This document shows positions 14,801 through 26,929 of a stretch of DNA of 64,000 nt, piece after piece. Origin of the DNA: Neocallimastix lanati (nom. inval.) (Eukaryota; Neocallimastigomycota; Neocallimastigomycetes; Neocallimastigales; Neocallimastigaceae); contig JACVTC010000039.1 of assembly GCA_016946835.1 (NCBI GenBank), positions 1,174,001 through 1,238,000 on the forward strand, read 5' to 3'. How positions within the stretch are numbered: the stretch's first letter is position 1; every line of letters starts with the position of its first letter. The translations under genes were made by a program, and so were the position numbers. The notes beneath the pieces were generated by a model that was not told where the DNA came from, did not search any database, and was given only the letters and a program-made list of their open reading frames with translations.

Positions 14801-16266
14801 GTGGTGGTGGTGGTGGTGAAAGTACTACTAGTACAGGTACATTAACTGCAAAATTAGCGACAGAAGCGACCCTTGTTCGTGGATTAAATACTAATATTGG
14901 TGTTGTATTCCAACAAATCGTTACGGTTATTGGTGGTTTTGGTATTGCCTTCTTCAATGGATGGAAATTAACTTTAATTCTTTTGATTGCCGTTCCATTC
15001 CTCTTTTCAGGTTCGTTTATAAGATCAAGATCTATCCGAAATAAGAACAAGGAAAATAGAGCTGTCTTTGAAAATAGTTCCAAGGTCGCCTGTGAGGCTA
15101 TTGTCAATATTAAAACGGTATATGCCTTAAATCTTTCGGATTATTTTGTTAAAGTTTATGATACAAAATTAGAGGAGCCTGTTAGACGTCTTGAACGTAA
15201 GGCTTACTTTAGTGCTATTGGTACTGGTTTTAGTAATGCGGTTGCATTTATTGCCTTCATTATTGGTTATTGGGTTGGTGCCGTTTTCATTGAAAATGGA
15301 GAAATTGAATTTAATAATATGTTTAAGGTTTTAATGGCTATTATTTTAACATCTATGGCTGTTGGTCAAAGTAGTAATATTTTAAGTGAAGCTAATAAAG
15401 CTATTGAAGCATTTATGCATGTTATTGAAATCATTGATCGTACTCCAAAGATTGATGCTCGTGATCCAAATGGCAATAAGAAGGAAGAAACTGATTTCAG
15501 GGGAGACTTGGAATTCGGTGATATTCGTTTCCGTTATCCTTCCCGTCCAAAAGTTACCGTTTTACGTATGGGTAATAAAAAGATTACTATTCCAGCAGGA
15601 AAAATGTGTGCTTTTGTTGGAGCATCAGGAAGTGGTAAAAGTACTATTATTGGTTTATTACCTCGTTGGTATGATGCTGGTCATGGTTCAGTTAAAGTGG
15701 ATGGTGATGAAAATAGAAAATATAATATTAAATGGCTACGTGAACAAATTGGTATTGTTAATCAAGAACCTTGTCTTTTCAATATTTCAATCAAAGAAAA
15801 TATAAAGTATGGAAAGCTAGATGCTACCGATGAAGAAATTTATGAAGCCGCTAAGAAGGCCAATATCCATGACTTTATTATGACTCTTCCAGAAAAGTAT
15901 GATACCTTGGTTGGAGGATTAGGTACTTCCCAAATGAGTGGAGGTCAAAAACAAAGAATTGCTATTGCTCGTGCAATGATTCGTAATCCAAAAATTTTAT
16001 TATTAGATGAAGCTACTTCAGCCTTAGACGCTGAATCAGAATTAGTGGTACAGAAAGCCCTAGAAGATGCCTCAGAAGGACGTACTACGATTACTATTGC
16101 TCATCGTTTATCTACTATTAAAGATGCTGATATTATTTGTGTCTTTAAAGAAGGTAGAATTATTGAAATTGGTAATCATGAAGAACTTATGGAAAAGAAA
16201 GGTGAATATTATAACATGGTCATAGCTGGTGATGGTGGCATTACAAAATTAAATAAAGATAATTAA
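11580..16266 (+). CDS. ABCB/MDR-type full ABC transporter (P-glycoprotein family)
   Basis: Four exons inferred from frame continuity and GT..AG borders: 11580-11824, 12001-12088, 12242-12412 and 12616-16266, giving about 1384 residues, normal for a full TMD-NBD-TMD-NBD transporter. The start is ATGGCG in ACAAAAATGG context. Both nucleotide-binding halves look complete. NBD1 has Walker A GASGSGKST (about 491-499), signature LSGGQ (595-599), Walker B with D619/E620 and H-loop H651. NBD2 has Walker A (about 1170-1178), signature MSGGQ (1275-1279), D1299/E1300 and H1331. An acidic linker (from about 701) joins the halves. The family pumps hydrophobic compounds, lipids or peptides across membranes using ATP; the substrate here cannot be told. 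An unusual glycine/threonine-rich insert lies in the second TMD (residues about 892-910). No frame breaks. The family call is firm. Confidence 0.95.
11836..11894. repeat. (ATT)n microsatellite in intron 1 of the ABC transporter
   Basis: About 19 ATT triplets fill much of the 176-nt first intron (11825-12000). Confidence 0.9.
12497..12562. repeat. Hexamer TATATC repeat in intron 3 of the ABC transporter
   Basis: Tandem TATATC/TAAATT-type hexamers inside the 203-nt third intron (12413-12615). Confidence 0.75.
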
Positions 16267-16925
16267 TCAATCATTTAATTTATAGTTAAGATCAATGATA
16301 TTATAAAATAAAATAAAATAAAAAAAAAAAAAAAAAAAAAAAAAAATTATTTAAAATATATCTACATACACACCTATACATACACACCTATATATATATT
16401 AATCATAACTACAATTATTTAAATACAACTAGATGAATTATATAAATATAATTAAATTGAAAATATGAATACTATTTTATTTCTTTTAGCACGAAAATTT
16501 TTTTTACTATTTTATTTTTTTTCTCGTATATTAAAAATTTATAATAGTAGCATTAATATTTACGTATACTAATAAACATCTTTTAGATATTTTATTTTTG
16601 TCAAAAAAAAATAGATATAGAGAATGATGTTTAGAATAATTTATTAAATATAAAATTTTTAATTATAATTATTTTTTTTTTTTTTATTTCTTTATATTTT
16701 TTAATCAATAAATTATAATAATAAATATATACACTTATAAATATATGTTATTTCATAAATATTATCATGTATTTTTTGTTTCATAATTATTATCATTTAA
16801 AATAAAGTATAAATATTAAAAAATAATTGTTTAATAAAATCAATTAAATAAAATATTAATAAACCGTAATATAACTATTAAAATAATTATAATAATAATT
16901 TATATATATTACATATGAATTGAAA

Positions 16926-16960
<35 letters not shown>

Positions 16961-17754
16961 AATTATTATTTATTTCGAAAGCATATTAAAAATAAATATA
17001 AAGGTAAATATTTATTTATATAAATAGATATTAACTTCTTATATAGTTTATTTATGTTAAAAAGATAGATATATATTAGAAAATGATATTTGAAATAGTA
17101 TATTTATATAAAAATTTTAACCTTCTTTTTTTTTTTTGTAATCAGTAAATGATAGTACTAATAATACTAATACTACTAATAATAATAATATATATCCTTA
17201 TTTTGGAGTAATTATTATTATCCTTTTTAAATAATAGAATTTTAATATTAATAAAAATTTTACAGAAACATTTTTAGAAAAATTAGTTTATTAAAAAATT
17301 TTATTTCAAAATATATTATATATATACTTTTTTATTTTATTAAATAATAATTATGGTTCTTTATCTAATATAAATAGATATAAAAAGAAGTTTTAACAAT
17401 AATAAATTTAGATTTTGCTAAACTAAATTTTATTGATATTTTATAATTTTTTGAAAATTATTACACATAAATGAAATATATAACCACCATTTTTATTTTA
17501 ATTTTTTTACAATAATTTTTGTGTAATTAAAAGTTAAAATAAATATTATTAAATTATAAAGAAATCTAATCAAATTCTTTTCTTTATATAAAATGAATTT
17601 TTAAAATAAAATTATTATTAAATTAATTATTTAAAATTGTGTAACTTTATTTTTAATCATATTAAACAAAATTTTATATTTATTTAAATTTAAAGAAATT
17701 AAAAAAGTAATGAAAAATAAAATACTGTTATAGTCTTTCTATGAAATATTGTAA
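16267..17754. other. ABC transporter 3' flank and intergenic DNA
   Basis: Immediately after the stop come AAAAT pentamers and a long A-run (about 16305-16346), then A+T-rich sequence with (ATT)n at about 16928-16957. No gene is seen. Confidence 0.6.
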
Positions 17755-17813
17755 AAACAACGTTTGACAATATTAGATCTCTTGGTTCTCGCAACAACGA
17801 AGAACGCAGCAAA
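17755..17813 (+). rRNA. Truncated 5.8S rRNA pseudogene fragment
   Basis: This 59-base stretch matches the start of fungal 5.8S rRNA: AACAACGTTTGACAAT, then GATCTCTTGGTTCTCGCAAC, then GAAGAACGCAGC. The normal gene has CATCGATGAAGAACGC (or CAACGATGAAG in gut fungi, from memory); here the segment reads CAACAACGAAG and an AATATTAG segment replaces AATGG. It stops after GCAGCAAAA, where an intact gene would run on for about 100 more bases. No 18S, ITS or 28S is visible on either side, so this is an inserted, decaying fragment and not part of an rDNA unit. Confidence 0.85.
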
Positions 17814-17839
17814 AAAAATATTAATTCTATATAGTAATG

Positions 17840-17891
<52 letters not shown>

Positions 17892-18112
17892 ATACTGTTT
17901 AGTTAATTAATTCTCTTTTGTATTTCTCTTTTGGAGAATAAACATCAATACTCAATAATTAATAGTATAATTTTCTATTATAATACATAAATTATGTATT
18001 AAGATCTTGTAAAATTCAAAAAAAAAATTTTTTTTATTCCAGAAAGATAATACTTCTTTTAATGTATATTTTATGAATTGTTATAAAAATATATATATAT
18101 TTATTCATAAGT

Positions 18113-18159
<47 letters not shown>

Positions 18160-18403
18160 CTTAAAATTTCTTAATTTATAAATTTAATGTAAAATAAATT
18201 TTTTTTAATAATAAATGTTTTAGATCAAATTTATAATTGATTTTTAATGTTTATATGAAGATTTACCAAAAATAAAATAAAATTTTTTTAATATTATAAA
18301 ATTTTGATATTTTTTAATTATTGATTTTGCAATAATTAATATTAATAAATCTGTTTAAATAATAATTATTGATACTTTGTGAATACTAGTTATTAAAAAC
18401 GAT

Positions 18404-19776
18404 AATTCAAAAAATGGCAAGAGTTGTGGCTTAAAGGATATCATCAGACTGAAGGAAAAAACTTTTTCTCTACTTATACTCCTATTGCTCAATCAGAGGA
18501 TCTTAGGATATCTATCGCTATGAATTCAATAAATAAATGGAATTTAAGACAATTGGATATAAAAGCAGCATATTTAAATGCTGACCCTAATGAAACTATT
18601 TATGTCAAAATACCAAAAGGAAATAAAAACTATAATAGCAATAAATTCTGGTTATTAAATAAGGCCTTGTATGAACTTAAACAAGCAGACCACAGGTGGA
18701 ACAAAGAAATCACATATATATCTTAAAATCAATTGGTTTTATACAATTTAAATCTTATAAATGTTTATATGGTAAATATAATACAGAAAATAATTTAAGA
18801 GTCTTATTAACCCTATATGTAGATGATATTTTAATCACAGGAGAAGATAAAAAAAAAAATTAATTTTTAATGTTAAAAAATAGAAAAAATAAATACATAA
18901 TTTCAAACGAATCAGATGCCAATAAAGTTATTGAAATAAATTATTTATAAAACAAAAAAAGACTGTTATAAAAATAATCAAGAAGATTATATAAGTAAAA
19001 TTATTAAAAATTATAATATGAATATGAATTAAAATTTATATTATTAATTATCCTTGTAGAAAAATATCAAATAATGATAGAATATATGAAAAACCTGCTG
19101 ATGTTGGAAAATATAGATCTCTTGTAGGTTCACTTTTGTATGTAGCAGTAAAAAATATCGAACGAATATAGCTTATGCTGTAAATCAAGCCTCAAGAAAT
19201 CCAACAACGGTCGATTATAAAAGCTTTATTAATGATTTTACAATATTTAAAGTCTACAATACACAAATCAATTCATTATAATGGAAAAATAAAAAATAAA
19301 TTAGTTGGTTTTTCAGATGTAGATTATGCAAATGACGAAGCTACAAAAAGATCAGTTAGTGGTTATATATTTTTTTTTACTTGGTAATAGTCTTATTTCA
19401 TGAAAATCTCAAGTTCAAAGAAATTTCACACTATCCACAGCTGAAGCTGAATTTGTTAGTTAAACTGAATGTACAAAACATTGTATATGGTTAAGAAATT
19501 TTATCCAAAGAAATTACTAACAAAAAAGTTTTAATAAAAAAATTAAAAGTAGATAATAAAGCCTTTATAGCAAAAGCTGAAGATGAAAATGCCAAAGAAA
19601 GATGTAAATACATTGATACAAGATATAAATTTATTCAAGAAAAAATAAAATAAAAGAACATAAAATTAGAATATGTTAGAACAACTGAAATGCTTGCTGA
19701 TCCTTCAACAAAACCAGTTTCTGGTATTAATATTAAAAAATTTATTGATACAATTTATGATAATGAAATAAATTAA
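18404..19776 (+). pseudogene. Ty1/copia retrotransposon pol remnant (RT and RNase H)
   Basis: Frame-shifted pieces match the copia reverse transcriptase in order: KGYHQTEG, YTPIAQSEDLR, QLDIKAAYLNAD, NKALYELKQA, and the catalytic YVDD at 18815-18826 followed by ILITGED. Further on come RNase H motifs: KYRSLVGSLLY (near 19110), LVGFSDVDYAND (19300), SVSGYIFF (19350), a LSTAEAE-like segment (19435) and the typical pol end (ADPSTKPVSG near 19700), with a stop at 19774-19776. Several frame shifts and stops show the copy is dead. Gag, protease and integrase are missing, so it is a 5'-truncated or deleted copy. Confidence 0.92.
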
Positions 19777-19798
19777 ATATTTAATAAATTTTTAATTA

Positions 19799-20160
19799 AA
19801 GTCATAATGTAGAGGGAATATTAAAATTATAGTAAATAAGTTTAAGCACATTATGCTTTATTATAAATAAAATTTATATAAATAAATGTAATAATTATTA
19901 TTTTAAAAAGAGATTTCTTCTTGATTAAATAAAATATTATTATTAAAATTTATAATCTTAATTATAAAGAATTCAATAATTTACTTTCTCTCTTTTCAAA
20001 GCGATTATGCATAATATATTAATATTAAACAATTATACTGATTTATTGATTAATTAATTGAACTATTATTTTGTATATTATTGATTCAAATATCAATTAG
20101 CATAAAACTTGTATAATATATATATATATAAAGTATATCAAAGTATTGTTCAAATAATAA
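19799..20160 (+). other. Possible 3' LTR remnant of the copia element
   Basis: Just after the pol stop, TAATGTAGAGGGAATATTAAA has the layout of a copia polypurine tract followed by an LTR start (TGTTA mutated to TATTA). The following 300 bases are AT-rich and non-coding. The second LTR is absent from this window, so the exact right end cannot be set. Confidence 0.4.
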
Positions 20161-20235
20161 ATTAACACTATAATTTAAACTTTCAGGCATTTAATAATTA
20201 ATTAAAAATATGATTTAATTCAATAGTTAATTTTA

Positions 20236-20304
<69 letters not shown>

Positions 20305-20547
20305 ATTTAATTTTATTATAGAGTTTTATAATTTTTTTTATTAAAATTAATGAATAATTAACATTTAAATGAATTATTTATATTTTTTTATAATATTATA
20401 ATAAAATGAATAAATTAATTATAAAATATAAATTTGATTATTCTTTCTACTTGTAATATTCATATATTTAGTTCTTTGTTATTATTATGATTAAAGTATT
20501 TCTATTAATGAATTTATTATATTACAGCATTTTATTGTAATTTGAAT
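20161..20547. other. AT-rich spacer
   Basis: Poly(T) and (ATT)n tract at about 20240-20303; otherwise plain A+T sequence. No gene is seen. Confidence 0.6.
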
Positions 20548-21699
20548 TTATAAATATATTAATTCTGTTAATTTTAACCATGTAATTAAAGTATATTCTC
20601 TACCATTACCTTTTTCAATTTTTGAATTAATTTTTTCATTTAATTCTATACTATTTGGAATGAGAGGAGACCAATCTAACTTTTTAATGTTAGCTAGATT
20701 AAATTCATTGTTAGGAATATAATTATTTGCTCTTTTGGATAATAATGTAATGTACCATACATAATTAGTTCGGTAAAATAATAATTTTTTGGAAAAGGTA
20801 CAATAAAAAAGTGATTTTTGTAAGGATTTTTAATTCATTGAGTTTTTCCCCCTTTTCTTTTTCTTTTTTACTTTTTTCATTTATACTTTTTTCTAGTCTA
20901 ATTATATCATTAGATGTCAATTTTAGTTGTAATCCATATCTATTCAATGTTTCCATTTCATTTTCCAATAATAATTTCACTGATTTTTTTGCTCTTTCCA
21001 TTCCATATTTATTAATATTATTAAATGACATACGAATAGCAAATTCCACTTCACTATATTTAATAGCAATATTTTTAAAAACAATATTACCATCTTCATA
21101 TTCTTCAGTTATTTTTGATTTATGAATTCCTACTACTTCGTAATTTTTATTTAAAAGAGCGGAGCCAGATGATCCTTTATTTGTTAATATGATAATAATT
21201 AAAGCCTTGGATATCTATTATATTTCCATGAGCAAGGGAATATTCAGCACTTGCATACTGATATATTATAATGGATTCATGAATTATAGCATCTTTATCA
21301 CTAGGATGAAGAAACACTGGTTCAATATTTTCAATAATATTAATGTCTAATTCCATAAATGTAATATCAATTAATTCTGATGTAAATATAAAATCCTTTT
21401 TATTTATTGGAATTTCTATTACTTGCTCTTCATTATTAGCCATATATATTTTAAATGTTTTATTTGTTTTAAATACACTCTCATTTAGCACATGATTATC
21501 TGTCATTATGCCATACATTGATTTTTCTTTTGAAGGAACCGGAATTTCGATAAAAAAGCCTGTACCCACATCTTTATCAGTCTTTATTTTGCAAATGGAT
21601 TGATTTATTTTATCAAAAAATTTATTAAATGATATTGGCTTCTTTTCATATGAAATTATATTTTCATCAGTCAATTTTGAAAAATTTTCTTCATTATCA
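20548..21699 (-). other. Trypsin-like peptidase domain exon of the ankyrin gene
   Basis: The acceptor TTATAG at 21701-21700 restores the reading frame from the 31-nt exon 21969-21939. His, Asp and Ser of the triad appear in the usual order and spacing for the Trypsin_2/DegP-like fold. The Ser motif KGSSGSALL lies one frame away from the His/Asp part, so as written the domain would stop just before its nucleophile. A second one-base shift at the T5 run 20827-20831 opens the last part (SLQKSLFYCTF to a stop at 20550-20548), which I do not recognise. Confidence 0.7.
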
Positions 21700-24600
21700 C
21701 TATAATAATAGTTTATTTATAAAAATTTTTTTAATTAAAAAATTGTTTTTTATATAATTTTTAAAATAAAATGAAAATATATATATATATATATATATCA
21801 TAAACATTATTTATTATATAATTTATAAATAAAAAGTATTATAAATGTATTAAATAATATTTTAGTTAAATTTTCAATATATATGACTTCAAAAATTATA
21901 ATAATAACAAATTATAAAATTAATATATAAATTCTAACCTATCCGAATCGTCACTTTCAATTTCTTTGCCTTTTTAAAAAGATATATATATATATATAAA
22001 TATATATATTAATTTTTAAATTTGAATTTAATATATAATTTTTTAAATTAGCATTGAATAATATTTCATTAATTTTTTTTTTATTTATTAATAATGTATA
22101 AAAATGAATTGAACCTGTTAAAAGATCTGTTGCCGCTTTATTCTTTAATTCTTTAGTAATTTCTAATGGGGTATATCCATATAAATTTTTTATTGTTGAT
22201 AAATTATTATTATTGTTTCCTAAAGATTTAATAATTTCAATATCAGAATTTAAATAGCATGCAATATGTAAAGGCAAATTATTTTTTCTATCTTGCATTT
22301 CAATATTTGCGTTGTTTTCAATGAGATAATCCACTATATCTTTATTATTAAAATAAGAGGCTACCATTATTGAATTTATATCATAATCAGATTTCAAGTT
22401 TATATCAATTTCTTTGTGATTTAATAAACATTTTACTAATTCCATATTATTATTTTTACACGCAATAATTAATGGTGTATCTCCATCCTTATTTTTTTTA
22501 TTAATATTTTTTCCATTATTAATTAACAGTTCTACTCTTTCAATATTATTTTTTTTGCATTCAAATGTTAATGAAGTATCATTAATACTTTTTTTACTTC
22601 CTAATTTTATTCCTTCTAAAACTTTCTTTTTCTCTCTCACCATCTTCCATTTTTCCATTTTTTTCATTTTTAATAATTTCATTAATTAATTTTGAAAGTT
22701 TACTTTTTTTACTATATATTATTTCAATTTTATTTTCACTTTTATATAATGTTATTAATTTTAAAAATTGAATATTTATTTTAGTAATATTTTTTAAATG
22801 TACAAATTCTAAATTTTTAGAAATTACTTTTTTTATATCATTTTCATTGATTATTAATTTATTGTTTTTTTCTACACCATAGTTTATTAATAATTTAAAT
22901 ATATCAATATTACTATTATTTATTGCTCCAAATACTGGAGTATATCCATCTTCATTATTTTCATTTATTTCCAATATTATATCATTTTTATTGGCATAAT
23001 CTATTAATAATTTAATTATTTCAATATTATTCATAGTAACAGCATGTAATAGTGGATAACTTTCATTATACAAATCTTTTTCATTAATTTTCAAAATAAT
23101 TTTATTTTTATTGGCATAATCTATTAATAATTTAATTATTTCAAGATTATTATTATTTATCGCCTCAACTATTGGGGCATAACTTCCTTCATGGTTTTCT
23201 TCATTAATTATTAAAATGATTTTATTTTTATTAGCATAATCTATTAATAATTTAACCATTTCAATATTATTATTATATTTAATGACATAGAGAAGAGGAT
23301 AATCTCCATCTCTATTTTTTTTTATTCATTTTCAAAGTAATTTTATTTTTATTGGCATAATCTATTAATAATTTTAGCAGTTCAATATTATTATTAATAA
23401 TAGCTTCTAAAATTGGATAGTATTCATCAATATTCTTTTTATTCATTTCCAGTTTAATTTTATTTTTATTTGCATAATCAATCAATAATTTAACCAATTC
23501 TACATCATTTTGAACTACTGCTTTTAAAAGTGGATACCATCCATCATTGTTTCTTTTATTTATTTTAAAAATAGTATTATTTATATTGGAATAGTTTAAT
23601 AACAATTTAACCATATCAAGATCATTATTAGAAATGGCTTCTAATAATGGATACCATTCTTCCTCATTTTGTTCATTTATTTCCAGTTTAATTTTATATT
23701 TATTTGCATGGTCTATTAATAATTTTACCATCTCAATATTATTACTATAAACTGCAAATAAAAGTGGGTAACTTCCATCTTCACTCTTATCATTAATGTT
23801 CAAAATAATATTTTTTTCATTAGCATAATCCATTAGTAATTTAAATATTTCCATATTACCATAACAAATTGCACATAAAATTGGAAAATTACCTTTTTCA
23901 TCTTTTTTATTAATTTCCAAATTAATTTTACATTTATTGGAATAATCAATGAATAATTTGACTATTTCAATATTATCTGAATAAATGGCTTCTAAAAGTG
24001 GATAATCTCCAAATTTATCTATCTTATTTATTTGTAAAGTAATATTATTTTTAATTGAGTAATCTATTAGTAATCTAAGCATTTCAATATTATTATTAAT
24101 AGTGTGTTCTAAAAACGGATATCTTCCATATTGACCTTTTTCATTTATTTTAAAAATAATTTTGTTGTTATTAGCATAATCAATCAATAATTTAACCATT
24201 TCAATGTTATTCATTAAAATGGTTACTATAAAAGGATAAACTCCAAAACATTTTTCATTAATAATCAAAATATTTTCATTTTCATTGGTATTATTTAAAA
24301 TTATTTTTAATTTTTGAATATTATTAGTATAAACCGCATCATTAAATTCTTTTAATTTTTGATCTATTTTACTTTTTTTAAATTCATTAAATATTTTTGA
24401 AAAGTAGCTATTTTTACTATAGATTATTTTAATTATATTTTTATTTTTATATAGATATATTAAATACATATATATAGTATTAATTTCTGAAATATTTTTT
24501 AAATGTACATAATATATATTTTTTGCCATTATTTTTTTAATAACATCTTCATTGATTATTAATTTTATGTCTTTTTCTTCAGAATAATTTAATAATAATT

Positions 24601-25380
24601 TAAGCATTTCAAGATTATCATTATCTGTTGTTCCAAATATTGGTGTATAACCATATTTACTTTTTTCATTAATTTCCAAAATAATATTATTTTCTTGAGC
24701 GTAATCCATTAGTAACTTAAAAATTTTGATATTATTCTTTTTCATAACTTCTGAAAGTGGATAATATCTATAAGTATCTTTATCATTAATTTTCAATATG
24801 ATATTATTTTTATTAGCATAATCAATTAATTTTTTAACAATTTCAATATTACCATTACGAATAACATTTAAAAGTGGATAGCTTCCATCTTTACCTTTTT
24901 CATCTATTTTCAAAATTTTATTATTTTTTTTAGCATAATCAAATAATAATTTAACAATTTCAGTATTATCATCTTTAGTTGCATATAAAAGGGGATAGTT
25001 TCCCTCTTCATCTTTTTCATTAATATTCAAATTGATATTATATTTAATGGCATAATTTATTAATAATTGAGCAATTTCAAAATTATTGTTAGAAATGGAT
25101 AATAATAATGGATAATTTCCAAAGTAACCTTTTCCATTCATTTCCAAACTAATATTATTCTTAATGGCATAATCTATCAATAATTTAATTATTTCAGAGT
25201 TATTTTTTTCAGTGGCTTCTAATAGCAAGTATTCTCCATCTTCATCCTTCTCATTAATATCCAATATTATATTATTTTCATTTGCATCATCCAAAATTTT
25301 TTTTTTGCTTTGTGAATGTTTTCAGAATCAATTTTTACACGAAGATCAAATATTCTCTTGTCAGAGTTGCATAATTCCAT
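20548..25380 (-). CDS. Ankyrin-like repeat protein with C-terminal trypsin-like peptidase domain (frameshifted)
   Basis: Read from the ATG at 25380, a single protein of about 1480 residues can be followed. First come about twenty ankyrin-like repeats with a 38-residue period (pattern NNIEIVKLLIDYANKN, then an INEKDEDG-like segment and YPLLEAI). They fall in two blocks, each ended by a similar spacer (INE..IKK.I.KN...VHLKNI). Three to four more canonical ankyrin repeats follow (about 22120-22590). Two introns (22114-21970 and 21938-21700) join them through an acidic linker (EIESDDSD) to a trypsin-like domain: GTGFFIEI, catalytic His in DNHVL, Asp in DITFMELD, Ser in GSSGSAL (near 21160). A charged coiled segment and an unrecognised tail follow. 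The frame must shift by one base at five places (25297-25306, 23315-23323, 22601-22682, about 21180-21200 and 20827-20831), so the gene is either decaying or carries sequence errors. Function unknown; a regulated intracellular protease is inference. Confidence 0.75.
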
Positions 25381-26929
25381 AATAATTTTTTATAATATTT
25401 CCTATTAAATAATTAATGAAACATTATTATTATTACAACTTAATATATAAATCTAACTTTTTTTTAATATGTTAATACTTCTATGTCAAATAGATTTTAA
25501 TTATTTTTTTTTTAAAATAATAATAATAATAATAATAATTATATATAGTAAATTATTTTATTTTAAGAAAACTTTATTTATATATATATATATATATATT
25601 TAAATAATTTTTTAAAAAAAAAAAAAAAAAAAAAAATTTAAATTTTATTAGTATTACTAAAATCATTTAAATATATGTAAATATTTATATAATTAATTGT
25701 ATAAAATAAAAATTCAATAAAGTCATTTAATTATAATAATTTTTCATTTTAATATATTAATACTTTTTATTTTTTATTTTTAGATATATCGATATTATTC
25801 CAAAGGTATTTTTTATTTATTTTATTTAAAGATATATTAATATAATTTCAATTAACATATTTCATTGTAATAATATAAAAAAAGTTATTATTACTATAAA
25901 AAAACCAAAATATATTAAAAATGATATTAAAATGTTTAAAGAAATTTTTTGAGTTATTTGACACAAAATAAACTACTTTTGAATAGTAATAAAAAAGATG
26001 AAAATGGAAATTTTTTATTGTTAATTATCATTAAACAATAATTTAAATGTTTAAGAAGAAATGACGTCCAGATTTAGAAGGTTACTTCCTTAGGAATAAA
26101 TATTGTTATAAAATATATATATATTTATATTTTAATTTGAGAGGATTATATCGTAATTCTCAATGATTGTACAAGGAGATAACTAACAAAGACGCCCACT
26201 TTAACGCGCCTTTAAAAGTAAGTCCTATTTTACTGGCCTTATCTGGGGATTGGATGGTGTCAACACCGAAACAATAAGGCAATTTATTATAGATTATTAT
26301 TATAATTTTCTATTATCATATCATACGTAAAAAAAAAAAAAAAAAAAAAAAAGGATAAGCAAAGAAGTCTTCTAGCCTCTAATTACTCATCATTTCGTAG
26401 TCAAAGAAAAAAAAAGTTATAAATAAAAATTTTATCAGAGTTTTAATTATAATGTGTTTAAATGATTTCATATTAATATTAATAAAATTCAAATTTAAGA
26501 TTTAAAAAGAAAAAATAATAATAATAATTAAAAAGAAATTTATATTTTTTGGCTCAAAAATATAGAAAATTATTTAAAATAAATTAAAAAAATTATTGAT
26601 ATATATTACTATATATTTAATTATAAAATAATATATTAAACTATAAAAATTATTTTAATGAAAATATAAATATGATTTAAATCTAATATATTATAATATA
26701 TTCATTTAAATTTTTAATTTTTTTTTTATTTTTTATTAAGTCCAAAATTTTTTAATTGATGGTTTTTATTTAATTTAAAAACCCCACATAATATGAAATA
26801 AGGAAAGAAGATTCTCTCAAAGGTGATTTAAAGTTATTATTAATAAAATGCATTTCTTTCCCAAGATCCGATCTTTAATAATTCATATACTATATTTCCG
26901 CCAAAAAAGTGAGACAATATGTAAAAATT
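25381..26929. other. Intergenic DNA with a possible LINE tail fragment
   Basis: Mostly A+T-rich. The interval 26040-26400 is clearly less AT-rich. At about 26250-26282 the plus strand reads GVNTETIRQ, like the SVNAEETVRQ and SVDVVTIRQ ends of the two LINE proteins at 50-54 kb, so a scrap of LINE 3' coding sequence is likely. The rest of that patch is unidentified. Confidence 0.4.

Noticed and set aside
14736..15107. Antisense open frame inside the ABC transporter
   Set aside because: Shadow of the second membrane domain. No homology, and the sense frame is clearly coding. The same applies to a plus-strand alternative frame at 15386-15805.
17755..17813. Part of an intact rDNA unit
   Set aside because: Only the 5' third of 5.8S is present, with mutations, and no 18S, ITS or 28S sequence surrounds it.
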